From assembly GCA_019916065.1 (NCBI GenBank), contig CM034240.1:44032026-44096025 (forward strand): DNA of 64,000 nucleotides, written 5' to 3'. Position 1 is the stretch's first letter. Each line of letters starts with the position of its first letter. A program made the translations under genes and the position numbers. A model generated the notes under the pieces. That model saw nothing but the letters and a program-made list of their open reading frames with translations, ran no database searches and was not told where the DNA came from. This document shows, one piece after another, positions 43,987 through 58,000 of the stretch. This stretch comes from Vitellaria paradoxa. Lineage: Eukaryota > Streptophyta > Magnoliopsida > Ericales > Sapotaceae.

Positions 43987-44508
43987 ATGGCGAAAAGAAA
44001 AGGTAAGAAGAACAACAACAACGAAGGGAAGACCATAAACCACCCGGATGTGAACAAAATGATACAGAAGAAGAACAAGAGAAAGGCTATAAGGTCACCA
44101 GATGTGAGCAAAAAGTTAAAGGAGGAGGGGGTTTCTAAAGAGAAGGCTACTAATTCTGTTCCTTCTGCTCTTGTGCCTGTGTCTAACTCTTCTCAAGCCC
44201 GCGCTTCTTCTCCTGCGCCTGATGGCAATAAGGCTGCTTCACGGGGAAGGGAGAAGGCCAAGGACAAATTGGAACGAGCTTCTGGATTTATATTTATGTG
44301 TAATGGCAAGACAAAACCCGAGTGCTACCAATATCGTGTTTTTGGATTGCCTGCAGGAAAAAGGGAAGTGGTTGAGAAGATCAAAGCAGGCATGAAGCTT
44401 TTTCTGTTTGATTTTGACCTAAAGCTTCTTTATGGCATATACAAGGCAACTTGTTCTGGAAAAATGAACTTGGAAACTTCTGCTTTTGGAGGAAGATTTC
44501 CTGCACAG
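43987..44508 (+). CDS. DCD protein exon 1
   Basis: Encodes 174 residues: a basic, Ser/Ala-rich N-terminus and the first two thirds of the DCD domain, ending GGRFPAQ at CAG/GTAATT (phase 0). Sequence just upstream (CAACAG at 43971-43976) could be the acceptor joining a leader exon. Confidence 0.88.
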
Positions 44509-47500
44509 GTAATTCCTATATTTTTGTCATGTTTGTTTTGATCTTTAATAGTTTTTGTTTAAGATCAAATGCTAAGAAAAAAAGTAAAAATAGCCAGAGG
44601 GCGAAGGTATTCCACATTGGGCTCTTCATATCGTGTAGTTTGGGTTTCATCGGTCGCGTCTACCATGTAGCCCTCCCAGAGCCTGGTGTTATGTTAACCC
44701 TAGAAGATACTAGTTGTAGAGCTTTTCCAAGCCAAGTAGGCATCCATGTCCGTATGATTGAGCAAATGCCTCAGCCCACGTGATTTCTTAATGTTCTAAA
44801 GATTTTATGAACTTTGGGCTCCAAAACACGGAGTTATAGTCCAACAATTCACCATTAGAGCCTCCAAGGGTATTCTGTCACCATGCAATTTTGAAAATAC
44901 CACTTTGAACATGTTTTGGAGAAGTGAAACATCCTATTACAAAAAAGACACTTCTCCATTGCCCACCTTAAGCAGATGGACTTGGAGAAATTAAAATTGT
45001 ATCTCGTTTTCATGATGCTCATGCCGTGGTGTTCCATAATGCTGTTGTAAAAGTACCCACCATTTCCATGATTGCGTTTCTTGATGAATCCTCCTTTTAC
45101 GATGTCTCTTGTTCCAAAAACAAACCTTTGTTGCCCTTGTGAAGTGTACGAAAATTGTCTTGTAAATCCTTAATTACACTTTGTACAAGCAAGCAAATTT
45201 AATTTGAATAGCAAGTGGGATGTTGCTCAAAATTGTAGCCGATGCAATCATTTAGTTGAGGTTAGTGGGGGTGGCTTGGAGCAGAGGCAAAGTTGTTTCA
45301 TTTCGAACCTTGGGTATGATTCGAACGTAGAATTAGCCTATTTGGCTATAGAGGAAGGTTGTGTATGTCTGGCCCGCCTGAGACTCCGCAATGCGTAATT
45401 CTTATGCATTGGATTGGTCTTTTTAAAAAAAAAAAAAACCGATCAAGCTCTTCTTCTTCTTCTTCTTTCAAAATTTAAGACTTGTATTGTAACTATAATA
45501 CAAATGTCTACTTAATTGAATATGATGCTCTTAACCCCTTAAGGGGCCACCCCATGGCCTAAAGTTGCTTTACCAAGCTAGGCAAGTGGGGGGTACTCTA
45601 GCCCCTAAGGCTTCTAGAAAGTCTAGGTTGTGCTTGGTGGTGATTTAATAGGAAAATGAGCTATGTTCCTCATTTACGATACCATTGACATAATAGTTGG
45701 TACATTAATGGTCTCGCTTAATATAGGGAATATGTCCAAGCTTAAAGTTAATAGAATATCTGGGGAGTAGAGTCGGAAGATGAAGAAGTCAATTCAAAAA
45801 CAAAACTTGTAGTTAGATGCCAGGGAGATTATTGAAAGGGTTAAATATAAGTGTTAAATACAAATATCAAGCACAACAATCTATTGAAGTCTTGCATTAA
45901 TGAAAATGCATTAATGCCCTCCAAAATTTTCTTCTTGAAATGTTTCAACTTTCTTTGGAAAATTTAATTTATCTGATTCATGCAACTCTAATTCTAAGTA
46001 TTTTTTATCTTAATGTAAATTTTTGTCTCTACTTTCTAATTTCATTATATATAAACTTATTTTCTTTTGATCATGTAATGTCCCTTTGCGTGATTTAAGT
46101 CTTACATGGATGTGACTTAAAACACATTAATGGTGGATTGCTTGATGTTTTTTTTTTGGAGGAAGTTTTGCATAGGTATGGCCACTCTCTCTATTGGCAA
46201 TGATGGCACTGTCGTAGGCTCAATGTTGCTAGTAGAATAAGAATTACAAATGTAGACATGGGTGTGAAGATGACGCATGATGCAACCATTTTGAGAAGTT
46301 GAGAATGCAAACCTAGTGGGACGTCACAAAAATTTGATTTATATATTATTGGTCATGACCTTGGTTAAACCAAAGGGTGATTGACGTAGTTTTATTGAAC
46401 AAAACAATAATTGGCATAAAACCTCTACCGAACCAGAGTCAAGTCACTGGGCATGATTTACAAAGTCCAGTGTTGATCAAATATGTGTTGTATATGCATC
46501 ATAATGTAATAGAACATCTAAGATATGTCGGTAAATCCCAAGGAAAATAAATATACATAGACAATAGAATATTAAAAGAAAAATTGCATCCAAGTTAATA
46601 CACAAGTTATATAGTTATTAAACATAAAGTATAATGCAAATCAAGTCTGTTGGTACTTGCAAGTCGCGTACAAACCGATGGAGCCAAAAGTATGAAACAT
46701 GGGCCAAAATCATGAAGACTCTTGGCAATCATTGTTGACTCTCAAAATGTATCTTGCAAATAAGTACGCGTGAGGTCCTAAGTTTAGTAGTCAGAATTGC
46801 TACTAAACTACATGTAGTGGATATAATTCAAGTGTGAAGTGAGATGTTCCAAGTTAAGTAGAAATCATTATGATGCAAACATAGCCAAATATATAATTTG
46901 TGTGAATCCAAAAATATGAACACGTACGATGCAATTCGACACTAATGCCTGGACTTGTCCTAATCTCTTCATCTACCCCTAGTCTTGGAAATTAGTGCCT
47001 TTCAAAAATATTTGTGTCCCCACCACATCTACAACGAATCTACTACTAAGGGGTGCTTTCATAGGCTCTGACCTCAAGTCCGTCACATCTACGCCGGAGC
47101 TATTGGTTTGTGATTGGCCTAGTTAGAATGAGGTCTTTCACACCAAGTACTATGATACTTGCTTGTTTAGTTTCCATCGCTACACATGGTTTACATATCC
47201 TATCAAACAAGCCAATTGCCCCTCGAGTATCAATGACCATGCATCGGGTGCATATGACCATTAGTAAATCATAATTTGGGCAATGATGATATATATCCTA
47301 TAACTAAATCAATATAATCATGCATGATAATAGACGTAAGTGTACAAGACTTGCAGATCCCCTTCAACTGGGTCATTTGAGATTGTGTTCTCCTTTGCTT
47401 TGAGGCGATATTAGGGGTTCAAAATAAACCTAGCCATGTCAGAGCTAATCCTGGTTATGGAGGTTTAGGATTTGTATTGATTCGCATAGCTATTATGGGG

Positions 47501-50500
47501 TGTAAAATCACTCACTGCCTTCTTCATATTTAGGACTTTCCATGAGCTATTCGTTCATGTTTGTGAAAGTTTGGGATGGTGTTGTTGAGAAGTATCATAG
47601 AGGACTTATATGTTGGAAGCAAAATCATATTTCGAAAGGTGGCATGATCACTAATTTCAAAAGTGCCCTTTCTAACATCCCAACCTGCGGCATGTCGTTG
47701 TTTAAAATGCCAATTTTAGTCACTAAAAGCCTGGAGAAGATTCAGGGTGGCTTTTTAGGGGGCTACTTAGGGGAGAAGTCCAAATATCACCTCATTAATT
47801 GGAATACAGTGTGTGTAAACCTTTTAAGCGAGGAGGTCAAGGCATTCATAGAATTTTTGAACTTAATGAAATTTTGTTAGGGAAGTGACTATGGTGCTTC
47901 GGACGATATATGGAGACAAGTAGTTTAAATTATACTGGTTTGAGTCTGCTTAGGGTCGTCAAAAACTTGGCCGATATATTGAGACAAGTAGTTCAAATCA
48001 TACTGGTTTGAGTCTATTTAGGGCCACCAAAAACTTAGCTGATCATTAACTTGAGGAATCTAGGGAATAGTCAATGTGTGCGTAAGTTGTCTTGGAGCAT
48101 AAGTTGTCTTGGACTCCCTGACATTGCTTACAAATAGGTGAATGGACGACCAAGAGGTGAAGGGAGTGTATGACACTAGTTTGTGGAAGGGCATTTGAAG
48201 AGGTTGGCAAATTATATTACGTCTCATCTCCTATGAGTTGTGGGATGGTGCTAGATAGCTTTTGGAATGATAATTGGTTGGAGAACATGGTTCGAAGTCT
48301 CGATCGAGATAGCCAAGATCTTGGCATCTTGGGTCAGTACTGAGGGATGCCGCACCAAGATCTCAGGATTTGTTGAAAAATCTCGCCAAGAGAGTGCAAA
48401 TTATCTTGTCTCGGCCAGGGGCGGAGCCAGAATTTTTGCCCAGGGGGGGCACTGGGCGCCAAGGGGGCCACCGAACACCCAAGAAAAAATAACAATCGAC
48501 TTATTTTTCAATTAAGAGTAGGAGAAAAACGATGTTATTTTTAGAGAGAGAATAAATTATTCTTGAGTATTAACTAGTGAATATATTTCTCACAGTTAAT
48601 GGTTCAAGCACCTGAAGTTTATTAGAGATATCCCTTACTACAAAAAATATAATTATTATTAAATTTTATTATCTATAGAATTTATTATGTTATATGCTAA
48701 ATTTGCTGATAGTATAAACAAAAATATGCAATAATGTATTAAAAGATACACTTTATTTCATAAAAAATACCAAGTTTGATTCTTTTAAACTTCTTATATG
48801 TTAAAAAAATTTGAGTTAACTTTAAATTTTTAATAAAATCAAAATATCTTAATTTTTAATTAATTTAATTTTTAAATAAAATTAAAATAATGAGGAGGGC
48901 ATTTTAGTAATTTTATCTAAAAAATTGAGGGGGGTCACTTGCCCCAACGTAGCTCCGCCCGTGGTCTCGACCACAACACTATGTGATATTGGCAATATGC
49001 TGAGACATTGACAAACTGCTGACTCAGCCTCGCAGGTTGTAGCTGCCGCCAGCCTCGCAGCCTCATCACTAGCAAACCATCGTCGAGCGTCCCTTACGCG
49101 TCGCAACCTCGTCGTCGGACCAGCGACGACGTTTATTTAATCATCTGTCTATTAGGGCTATATGACCCATTTCGAAAAGTATTGTATTTATTATTTTGTT
49201 GTTTTTTTTTTGGTTTTTTCTGCAAATTTTTTTTATTTTTTTAATATTTAAATTTTAAAATGAATCAATTTATATTTAAAGAAACTAATTATTTGTAAGA
49301 AGTTTAGTAAATAATATATTTTTTTATAAAATACACTTGGCCATTATTTAATAAATTTATATTTATTTTGGATAAAATAAATTATGAAAATATAAGTTTG
49401 TAATATTCTTTATTAAATAGTTTTGTAATATTTTTGAATCATATTTTTAAAGTGTAGTAAATTTTTTAATTGATATTAATAAAATATGAATTATTAGTTA
49501 TTTTGATAAATATATTTTGAATAAAATTAAATAAATATTAATTATAGTGATTAATATATTATGAATAAAATTAAATGAAATATTAATTCTTGTGACTAGA
49601 TTAGCGCTGCTATATGGATCAGAGTGTTGGGCAGTAAAGCATAATCATGGTCAGAAGATGGCAGTTGCGGAGATGAGGATGCTAAAGTGGATGTGCGGGA
49701 TTATAAGGAAAGATAGGATTAGGAACGAGAAGATTAGGGGCAAAGTAGGAATAACACCGATTGAAGATAAAATGAGAGAAAACTGATTAAGATGATTTAG
49801 CCATGTTAGAAGGCGTTCAGCGAAGGCACCTGTTAGAAGATGTGAAAGTATGGAGATTGTCAGGAGTAGGAGAGATAGAAAAAGACCCAAGAGAAGTTAG
49901 AAATAAACTATTAAATATGACCTGGTCTACTTAGATCTATCGGAGGACATGGAATTGGCGTCGACAAATTCATATAGCCGACCCCACCTAGTGGGAAAAG
50001 GCTTGGTTTGGTTTGGTTTGGTTTGGTTTATTAATTCTTGTGACTAAAATTAATCAATTCATTTGCATGTTATAATTAGTTTATGTAAAATTTAATAAAA
50101 TAGTTACTATATAATCGGTTATGTAATACGCTTATTTTATTATTTTAAAATTTTAAATAGTTTTTTTGAATTTTTTTAACTGAAAAAATGTGGAAAGTTG
50201 TGTATCGCTGAATACCGCGTTGTGATGCCGTAACTGCGTAGAAAATTCTCAGGCTGATAAAACAGCTGCGACTGCAACTTTGATTCATGGAGAGCCGTTG
50301 TCTGGGTGAGTTGTGTCCAAGGATCTATGAACTAACCTTGGGTAGGGAGGGCATGATTTGGAACATAATGCTACGGAGAAATGTTCTAGACTCCGAGCAA
50401 GTCGAGTTGATAGAGCTGCTTGACAGGGTCTACACGAGTAGGGTTGTGGCGGGAGATGAAAATTTTACGTGGTCAGGTCCAAATCTGGAAATTTTGAATT

Positions 50501-51984
50501 AAAATTTTTTTTTGCGAGTGTTTGATTGGAGATCAGGGGATGATTTCCTATGAAGTCTGCTTGGGAAGGGGGCCTTCCCCAGCGATGGTTTTCCTTCCTT
50601 CGTGCATGCTATACAGCAGGACACTCACAATTGACAATTTGATTGAGAGTTCGTCCGGGTGAGCAAGTGTTGGTTGAGCAAGTGTGATGAGGAATTCATT
50701 GTTTGTGCAGTGTGGTTGGATGAGAGAGTTGTGTGAGTTGGCTTTGAGCAGTTTTGGTGTTAAATTGGGCTTCCCTTGGGAAGCCAAACATATCTGCGAA
50801 TCATGGTGGGGAATAAACATTTGCAAAAGGGAGCGTAAGGCCTGCGACTATCTCCTTTTGTGTATGGAATGATTGATATTTTTTTTTTTTTTTGGGGTGG
50901 GGGGTATGGGGGAATAGGAGATTTTTAAAATATTAAGTTGTCTTTGTATAAGATGAAAAGCATCTTGTTGTTCATTTTAAACGGGGGAAGAATGCCAGAT
51001 TTCTAGTTTTTTTGTATTTTGTGAAGAATTTGGAAATTTATAGTTGCATGTCGATAACACCTTTTTTTTTGGGGGGGGGGGGCTTGGACGGCATCCCCTG
51101 ATGCATCTTTAAAGCAATCTTATCATTTATTTATATAAAAAAAATAGGCATAAAAGTGTAATTAAGTCAAACCATAGCAAATTAGGCACCACTGTTCAAA
51201 CCCAAGACATTACTGTTCGAATGTAAACTGTAAATACGTCATTTGAATGGAAATTATGACCATTAAATTGATAAGCCCAGCAGGGCTCCTGGTTCAAAAA
51301 TACTAGGCGCAAAAAGGGTCATCTTTCTATAGATGCCTCCTTTCGTTTCTAACTCAAATTTGCATGGCTACTATGGCTCAAACAAAACATGCAAATGAAA
51401 CCCTCCAAATGGTGGAAGCGGATGTTCAAATTCAAGCCTAAAAATGCATATCATTTGACAATGCCCTCCATCATTTAGACAGTGCAGCCCAGATTAGGAA
51501 TTTTGGGTTTGAAACCAAGAACTTCTTGCAACACTATTCAACCCATAATACATAGAGTGTCCATACCTACGAAATTAACTTCAATACACGCATGTAAACG
51601 TTATCCATTTAAGCGTAACTAAAAATACACAACTCCACCATGCATGACCAGTCTCGCTGACTACCATTATTAATCATGTTCAAAGCTTCAAGAACCACGA
51701 CAATATCAACATTTTTGGCCGTCTAATTATACTCTACTACCTACAGATCGCCAAATGAAATGGGCAGTATATAGTCATGCGCGCACAAAAACTCAGGTGG
51801 AACCAAGATTTTAATATATGATCATCATCCTATCTTAGGTGAAGAATTTAAAAACTCATAAAAAATATGTATCAAACTTTCCAAAGTGCAGAGATGAGGT
51901 TAAAGATAATGAATGGTGAGAAATGCAACAACTCCAAGCCTTCCTCATCTATCTCTTGGCCGCTCGCTCTCGCTCTCGCTCTCG

Positions 51985-52023
<39 letters not shown>

Positions 52024-55000
52024 ACATTCAACTCTATGCTAGGCAAAGAAAACAAGAGTGAGAGATACAAAATCTATTGTTGATTTATAACATGGGTGGA
52101 AAAGATGCGTCAAATCATGACATATTGTCATGAGTTTTGGGTCAACATTTTTTTATTTTGATTAGTAGAAAGTATTTATTAAAAAAGGGCATCAAGGAGA
52201 TGATGCTTATGTACAAAACCACTCACGCAAGAGTGCCTATGGAATGTCCAATGTCCATACTTGGCCAAGTAGATTCAATTACCCCCCCCCCCAAAAAAAA
52301 GGGAAAAAGAAAAAAAATTTAATAGACCCAAACCTTCAGTACTAAATTTACTTTGGAGAAATGATTTCAATTTAGCAAGAGATTGTTATGATTTAGGGGT
52401 TATATTGCTCTACCTCAGGCATTCCCTTCAAAGAAAAAATATAATAAAAATATTTGGATCGCTTGGCATGTGTACAACACATTTCATTAATACCATATCC
52501 TTGACACCCTAATTAATACCATCGATTACCATCACCAGGTGGCACCTTCCTATTCGATCCCAAATCCTACACCTTAGATACCTCAATACGCTAGTTCGGC
52601 ACCTAAGGAGTTGTCTCCATGAACAAGAATCTCTGATACACTCAAATCCTATACCTTCATAATCACAGGCCTACTTTCTTGTTATGACCAAGGGATTATA
52701 AATACCCCAACCTTTCATATCTAATGGACACACCTTTCAGTCTCACCCACCAAGCCTCTCCCCCCCCCCCCCCCATTCTTACTTTGGGCTATCCTAACTC
52801 TCACCCGGTCTTTCTGGATTATCGAATTGTCCAGCTGGACTCCAATCCCGCACAACACTAATCCCTGCGGAAACTCCTCCCCAGCGTGGAACCCCCAAGG
52901 TCACCCCAAAGGTCCCTTGGCGCTTGGTTGTTGAAATCTCTCCAAAAAGGGGGGACGTCCTAACTCTCACCCTGCCGTCTTCGGTGAGTACCGTCATTGA
53001 AGATAATCGACATTGTTCTCTGATCATCGGATTGTCTAGCTGGACTCTGATCCCCCACACCACTAATCCTCACAGGAACTCCTTCCCAGCGTGGAAGCCC
53101 CTAAGGTCGCCTCAAAGGTCCCTTGGCACTTGGTTGCCGAAATCTCTCCTAAAAGGGAAGTCTCCCTTGGCGGGAACTTCTCCCCATCATGGAAACCCCT
53201 AGGGTCGCCCCCAAGGCCCCTTAGCACTTGGTGGTCGAAATTTCTCCAAAAAGGGAACTCTCACCTAGTAAAAAGGGAAGTCTATCCTCACAGGAACTCC
53301 TTCCCGGCATGGAACCTCCCGAGATCGCCCCCAGGGCCCCTTGGCGCTTGGTTGCAAAAATCTCTCCAAAAAGGAGTCTCCTCCCGCGGGAACTCCTCCC
53401 TAACATGGAACCCCCCAAGGTCGCCCTCAGGGCCTCATGGTGCTTGGCTGCTCAAATCTCTCCAAAGGAGGAAGTATCTCCTCACAGGAACTCCTCCCTA
53501 GTATGGAACCTTCCAAGGTCACCCCCAAGGCACCTTGGTGCGTGGTTGCCTAAGTTTCCAAAAAAGGGAAGTCTCCCCCGCGGGAACTCTCCCTCCGGTC
53601 GAACCCCCCAAGGTCACCTTTAGGGCCCCGTGGCACTTGGTTGTCCAAATCTCTCCAAAGGAGGAAGTCTCCCCCCACGGGAACTCCTCTAAGCATGAAA
53701 TTGTTCAAATCTCTTCAAGGGCTTCCCCCGTTGCAACCCTTACTCGCGCGTTCCCCTGCTGGAACCCTCCCGTGCGAGTCCCTACGGCAACCCACGAGGC
53801 CCCTTGTACTTGATTCTAATCAATTCGAGGGCTTCCTTGTTAGAACCCTTTTGCGCGAGTTCTCGCACGAGTTCCCCGACTAGAACCCTCCCGCGTGGGT
53901 CCCCAAGGTAACCCATGTGGCCTTTGTGCTTAACTTTAATCAATCTAAGGGATTCCCTGCAGGAACCCTTCTGCGCAAATTCCACCGCTGGAACCTTCCC
54001 CCACAAGTCCCCAACTTATCTGGGGTCCCTTATGCTTGATCCTAAGTAATTCAAGGGCTTCCCTGTCAGAACCCTCCCCCGCAAGTCCCTAGGATAGCTC
54101 GTGGGGCCCATTGTGCTTGATTCTAATCAAATTCATGGGATTCCCTCTGCGCGACTTCATCCGCTGGAACTTTCCGGTGCGAATCTTCAATGTAGCCTGG
54201 GGGGTTCCTTGTGCTTGACTCCAATTAATTTAAAGGATTTCTCCACTAAAACCCTTCCGCGTGAGTTCCCAAGGTGGCCCACAAGGCCCTTTATGCCTCC
54301 CCCCCCCCCCTAAAAAAAAAGGGTGTATATATTATTTAGATTCCTTGGTTTTGCTCTGCGGGAAAGCAGCTTACCGTGCCATGATTGGAATTGACATGAA
54401 GTAAGAGAAGTTGCATTTATAACATTAGTACTACAAGGAGATTTACTGGTAAAATCGATCCCCCCCCCCCCAAAAAAAAAGAGCACTTCACTGTAAAACA
54501 GGAGCAAAAGATACCCCATCATTGTCATCTATTACAAAAAGTCAAATGCTCCGAACCATTACCAAACAATAAGTGCTATTACACGAGTCGTTTTGAGCCC
54601 CTAGGGATACCGAATGTCCCAAATATAGTAGTTGCTAAAACAATTATAGTAGAAGTATCTTGTGGAACCAGGGGACTTTGATTTGCTGAGACCGTGGGGT
54701 CTCGATTTTCTAATACTCCCCTCCAGCACCTAGCAATCCTTGGAAGAGATCTCTATAAACATCATGACTACCTTCACTATCCTCCTGTGCCTTGCCATGA
54801 CGGCAATAAGAAGTTGTTTTTCAGCTCTTAACACAGCTAATCTTCACGATACCTAATGAATCTCACGACAAACGCAATTTAATTGGGCGTGAGCTTGAAT
54901 ATAACTTAAGAGACCCAATAACTACTTTTAAACGCTCTTCAATCCATTGCACGTCTAGGCAGGCAAATTGAAGTGGTGAAAGACTTTCCTAAAGGAAAGT

Positions 55001-58000
55001 TGCATCCTCCAGACTAAAATCCCTCAAGGGAACATTGGCTAAATTTAGCAAAAACAACCCTAACTATTGCAAACCCATGCAATGAATCGAATGGCTACAT
55101 GTAGACATATGATGAAAAGTTTGCCTCTGATAACGATACACAAACCTTAGTAAAGGAAGGAAAGGCTTTAGACCAGCTGCTTGGCGAACCTTTCCCATAG
55201 GGACTAGACTAAAGGTCATTGTGGCTATGCCTGCCGTGGGGGAAATTGGTCGCGATAACGGCCGCTAAGGAGCAGTGGGAGGGTCAGAGATGTTAATGAC
55301 ATCGCGGTTTGTTTCTGTCGACAAAACAGGAGCTCCCCCCCCCCCCCCCCAAAACAAAAAAAATGTCATGTTGTGCCGCAACAACAGAAACTCCTGTCAC
55401 GAGACATATCCTGTTGCTGTGTAGGATCCGAACTAGAATTCACTTCAATTCCATCACTTTTCGAGCCATCTTCATCCTCTTCATTAATTTCCACCTCTAC
55501 CTCGTGAGTAATTTCCTTATAAGAACTAGAAGCTTGTTTTTGGGGCAAGGCTTGAATTGTCAGAGAATCGAAGTCATATTAGCACTTGAAGTAGGGCTAG
55601 CTTGGGCACTGGGAAAAATGTTGATTGGACTCCTTGGCACCACTTCAAGCATGCCCTCATTCTGCGGCAAGGGAGTAGAACCTGATACACCCTTCTTAGG
55701 GGTCTCCAGGGTATTTTCATTAACTTCACCCGCTCGCGGTATCTCTCCATAAAAATCACCTTCTTGTTGGATGGAGTTGCTCACCAGTCCAAAAGGCACT
55801 CTCAAATCGGGACCATCTCTTGTGGCAACGACGGCCTCTTGGATCATAGGACTAATTTCATCCCTCGTTGTGGCTTCCATAGTCATAGCCCTCACTGCAT
55901 TTTGCCGTTGAAAAGAACCTTTAAGAGCTTTCAAATCGATAATAGTTTTGCCTTAGGACGCTCCCATCGCGACAATTTCATTTGCAACAACCTCCTCTGC
56001 GGCGGTCTTCTCCAAAATGACTACATCAACAACGTCAGAAGGAACTTCTGCTTCAACTTCATCACGGGTAGGAGAAGCCTTGTCGTCTCCAAGTTCCCCT
56101 GCCTCTTCATTTGTTATCAATGCGCGAGGGCATATTTTCTTGGCTCCCTTAACCTAATTGCGAAGGACAAAAGGAATAAAGGAGAAGGAAAGGCGCAAAT
56201 AATAACTAAGGTTGGGAAGATTTGAACTATTCACTCCTTTAACTCGTTTTTCCGGCTCTGAAGGAGAAGATCCATCTGAAGAAGGCCGTTTAGCCTAATT
56301 GAAAGGAACAAACATAATAAGGAAGAGATAATGCATAAGCCATTGACAATAAGAAATCACGAGTGTGAGTTACTCATTACCTTGGTTCGTGTTTTGGGCC
56401 TTGAAGAAGAAGACCCGCTTGAAGGCTCAGCACGATCAGCTCCTAAAGGCATCCTCATTGTGGTTGTGCCCACTTTCAGACCTAAAGGGCATCGATTTCA
56501 TTTAGTAGGGCAAAGGAGAGGGTTGTCCCGCAACACTATAGGTACACGTATCTTCACACACTGAGATTGAACGTTTTCCAAAAATTGATCAATTTGATAA
56601 AACCACCATGTTCGCCCGTGTGTAGTCCACTGCCCTTTGTGCCTGACCCGTGGTAGTTTGCGTTGGCCTACAATTGCTTTCAATTCTTCAGGACCATCCG
56701 GGAAACAAAACAAAGCGAGACTTTGCGCTGTGATCTTTATGACTCCTAATGACCATGGCATAGGCAACCCTTGGTGAAAGCCAAATTGGCGGTCGACGCA
56801 GTGGGGATTGTAAGCTAAAGATCTTCAACCATTATCTGTCAAGGCAGGTAGACTCTGTGGAAGAATCCACTCTAGCCATAGCATCACCTCATGAATCCAA
56901 GTGTCCTCTTGAGAAGGGACTATCAAAGTTCCAAGCTTGAATTAAAATTTAGTATCTTTAACCCCTGTCATAGGCTGTAGATATGGATGCCACACAAACT
57001 CTTCTTCTCGATCTATCATCATGGAAAGTTGGCCACCAATTCCCTACCCAGACCAACATTCACTTCCTTGGGGAAGTCTTAAGGGATTAGGAGTAAATTT
57101 TGGGAAATGCTCATACAACCATAACTACAAGAGAGGAGTGCTAACATAGGTCAGAATGTCATACCTTCCAATAGACTTATCAAAGCCTTCTTTAGTTAAA
57201 TCGAAGCGATCGAAGAGAGTGTCCAAAAAGATTTAAGCTAAGGCCACAGGCTTCCTGCAGCTCAGCGTTGCCGTGATGCTGAAAGTATATGGTGTGATAA
57301 CCACGCAACGAGATACATGGCCAAGTGATTGAGAGAGTCATGTTGAGGACTATTTATGTACTCACTAGTGCCATCGTGGGGACTCGAATAATCTCTTCAC
57401 CAGTAACGCATCCACCCACCAAAAATGGTTTTGGTGCTGGTTCCCATGTGGATCGCTCTCCTTTGGCCATCCTTACCAAACCAACTTCCAAAATTGTTCC
57501 TGTATGTGTGGCCCTCTAGTAAAGCATCCTTTGTAACCTAGCCTTCTTGTCTCTTGTTGGAAATAATCAAGTTTTCCTCTCCGTACAGAGGAAGGGACGG
57601 GAGGATAAATGCATTTTCCAAAGTAGGCCTGATTTCGCCAAAAGCAATGATAAAAGTGAGTAGACGTGTGCTTCACCGCGATAACAGTACTTTCATGTTG
57701 GAAACATTCTAGTTGATTTTTAAAGACATGCAGCCCCTCATTGCATCTGGAACACTGGCACTTTTCAATATCTTAACATAACGAGCATAGCAGAGGATGA
57801 ATACTGGCCACGCATTCATCCCTTTCACAGGAGAGGTATAATTGTAGAAATGACAAAATACATGAGGATAGTTACCTCTCTCTAGGTTTAGCTACGGACT
57901 AGAGGCAAGGGAAATATTATCTTGAACTTCCGGCTTGTTCTCTAGCAGCAGTATAGGGCCCTTTTGGGGGCATTCCGCGGAAAATATCAAGTGCAGGTCC

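Larger units (their letters stand above)
47540..50510 (+). mobile_element. L1-type LINE C-terminal fragment, split by nested insertions
   Basis: 47542-47880 encodes [20 protein letters not shown] and the stretch [12 protein letters not shown], typical of the region after L1 RT. It continues to [11 protein letters not shown] near 48270. The expected continuation ([20 protein letters not shown] type) resumes near 50287. The DNA between (about 48276-50286) is therefore an insertion that itself contains a hAT-like element and an RTE fragment. Confidence 0.6.

Noticed and set aside
52794..53883. Several overlapping open frames on both strands (80-136 codons) in the GC-rich region
   Set aside because: They all fall in the minisatellite and encode the repeat unit in different frames (for example ISPK, LGAWL). 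This is a by-product of GC-rich repeats, not genes.
52880..54290. Regular repeats that could suggest a CRISPR array
   Set aside because: Units are about 95-120 bp, diverged, with no unique spacers of constant length, in a plant nuclear context.
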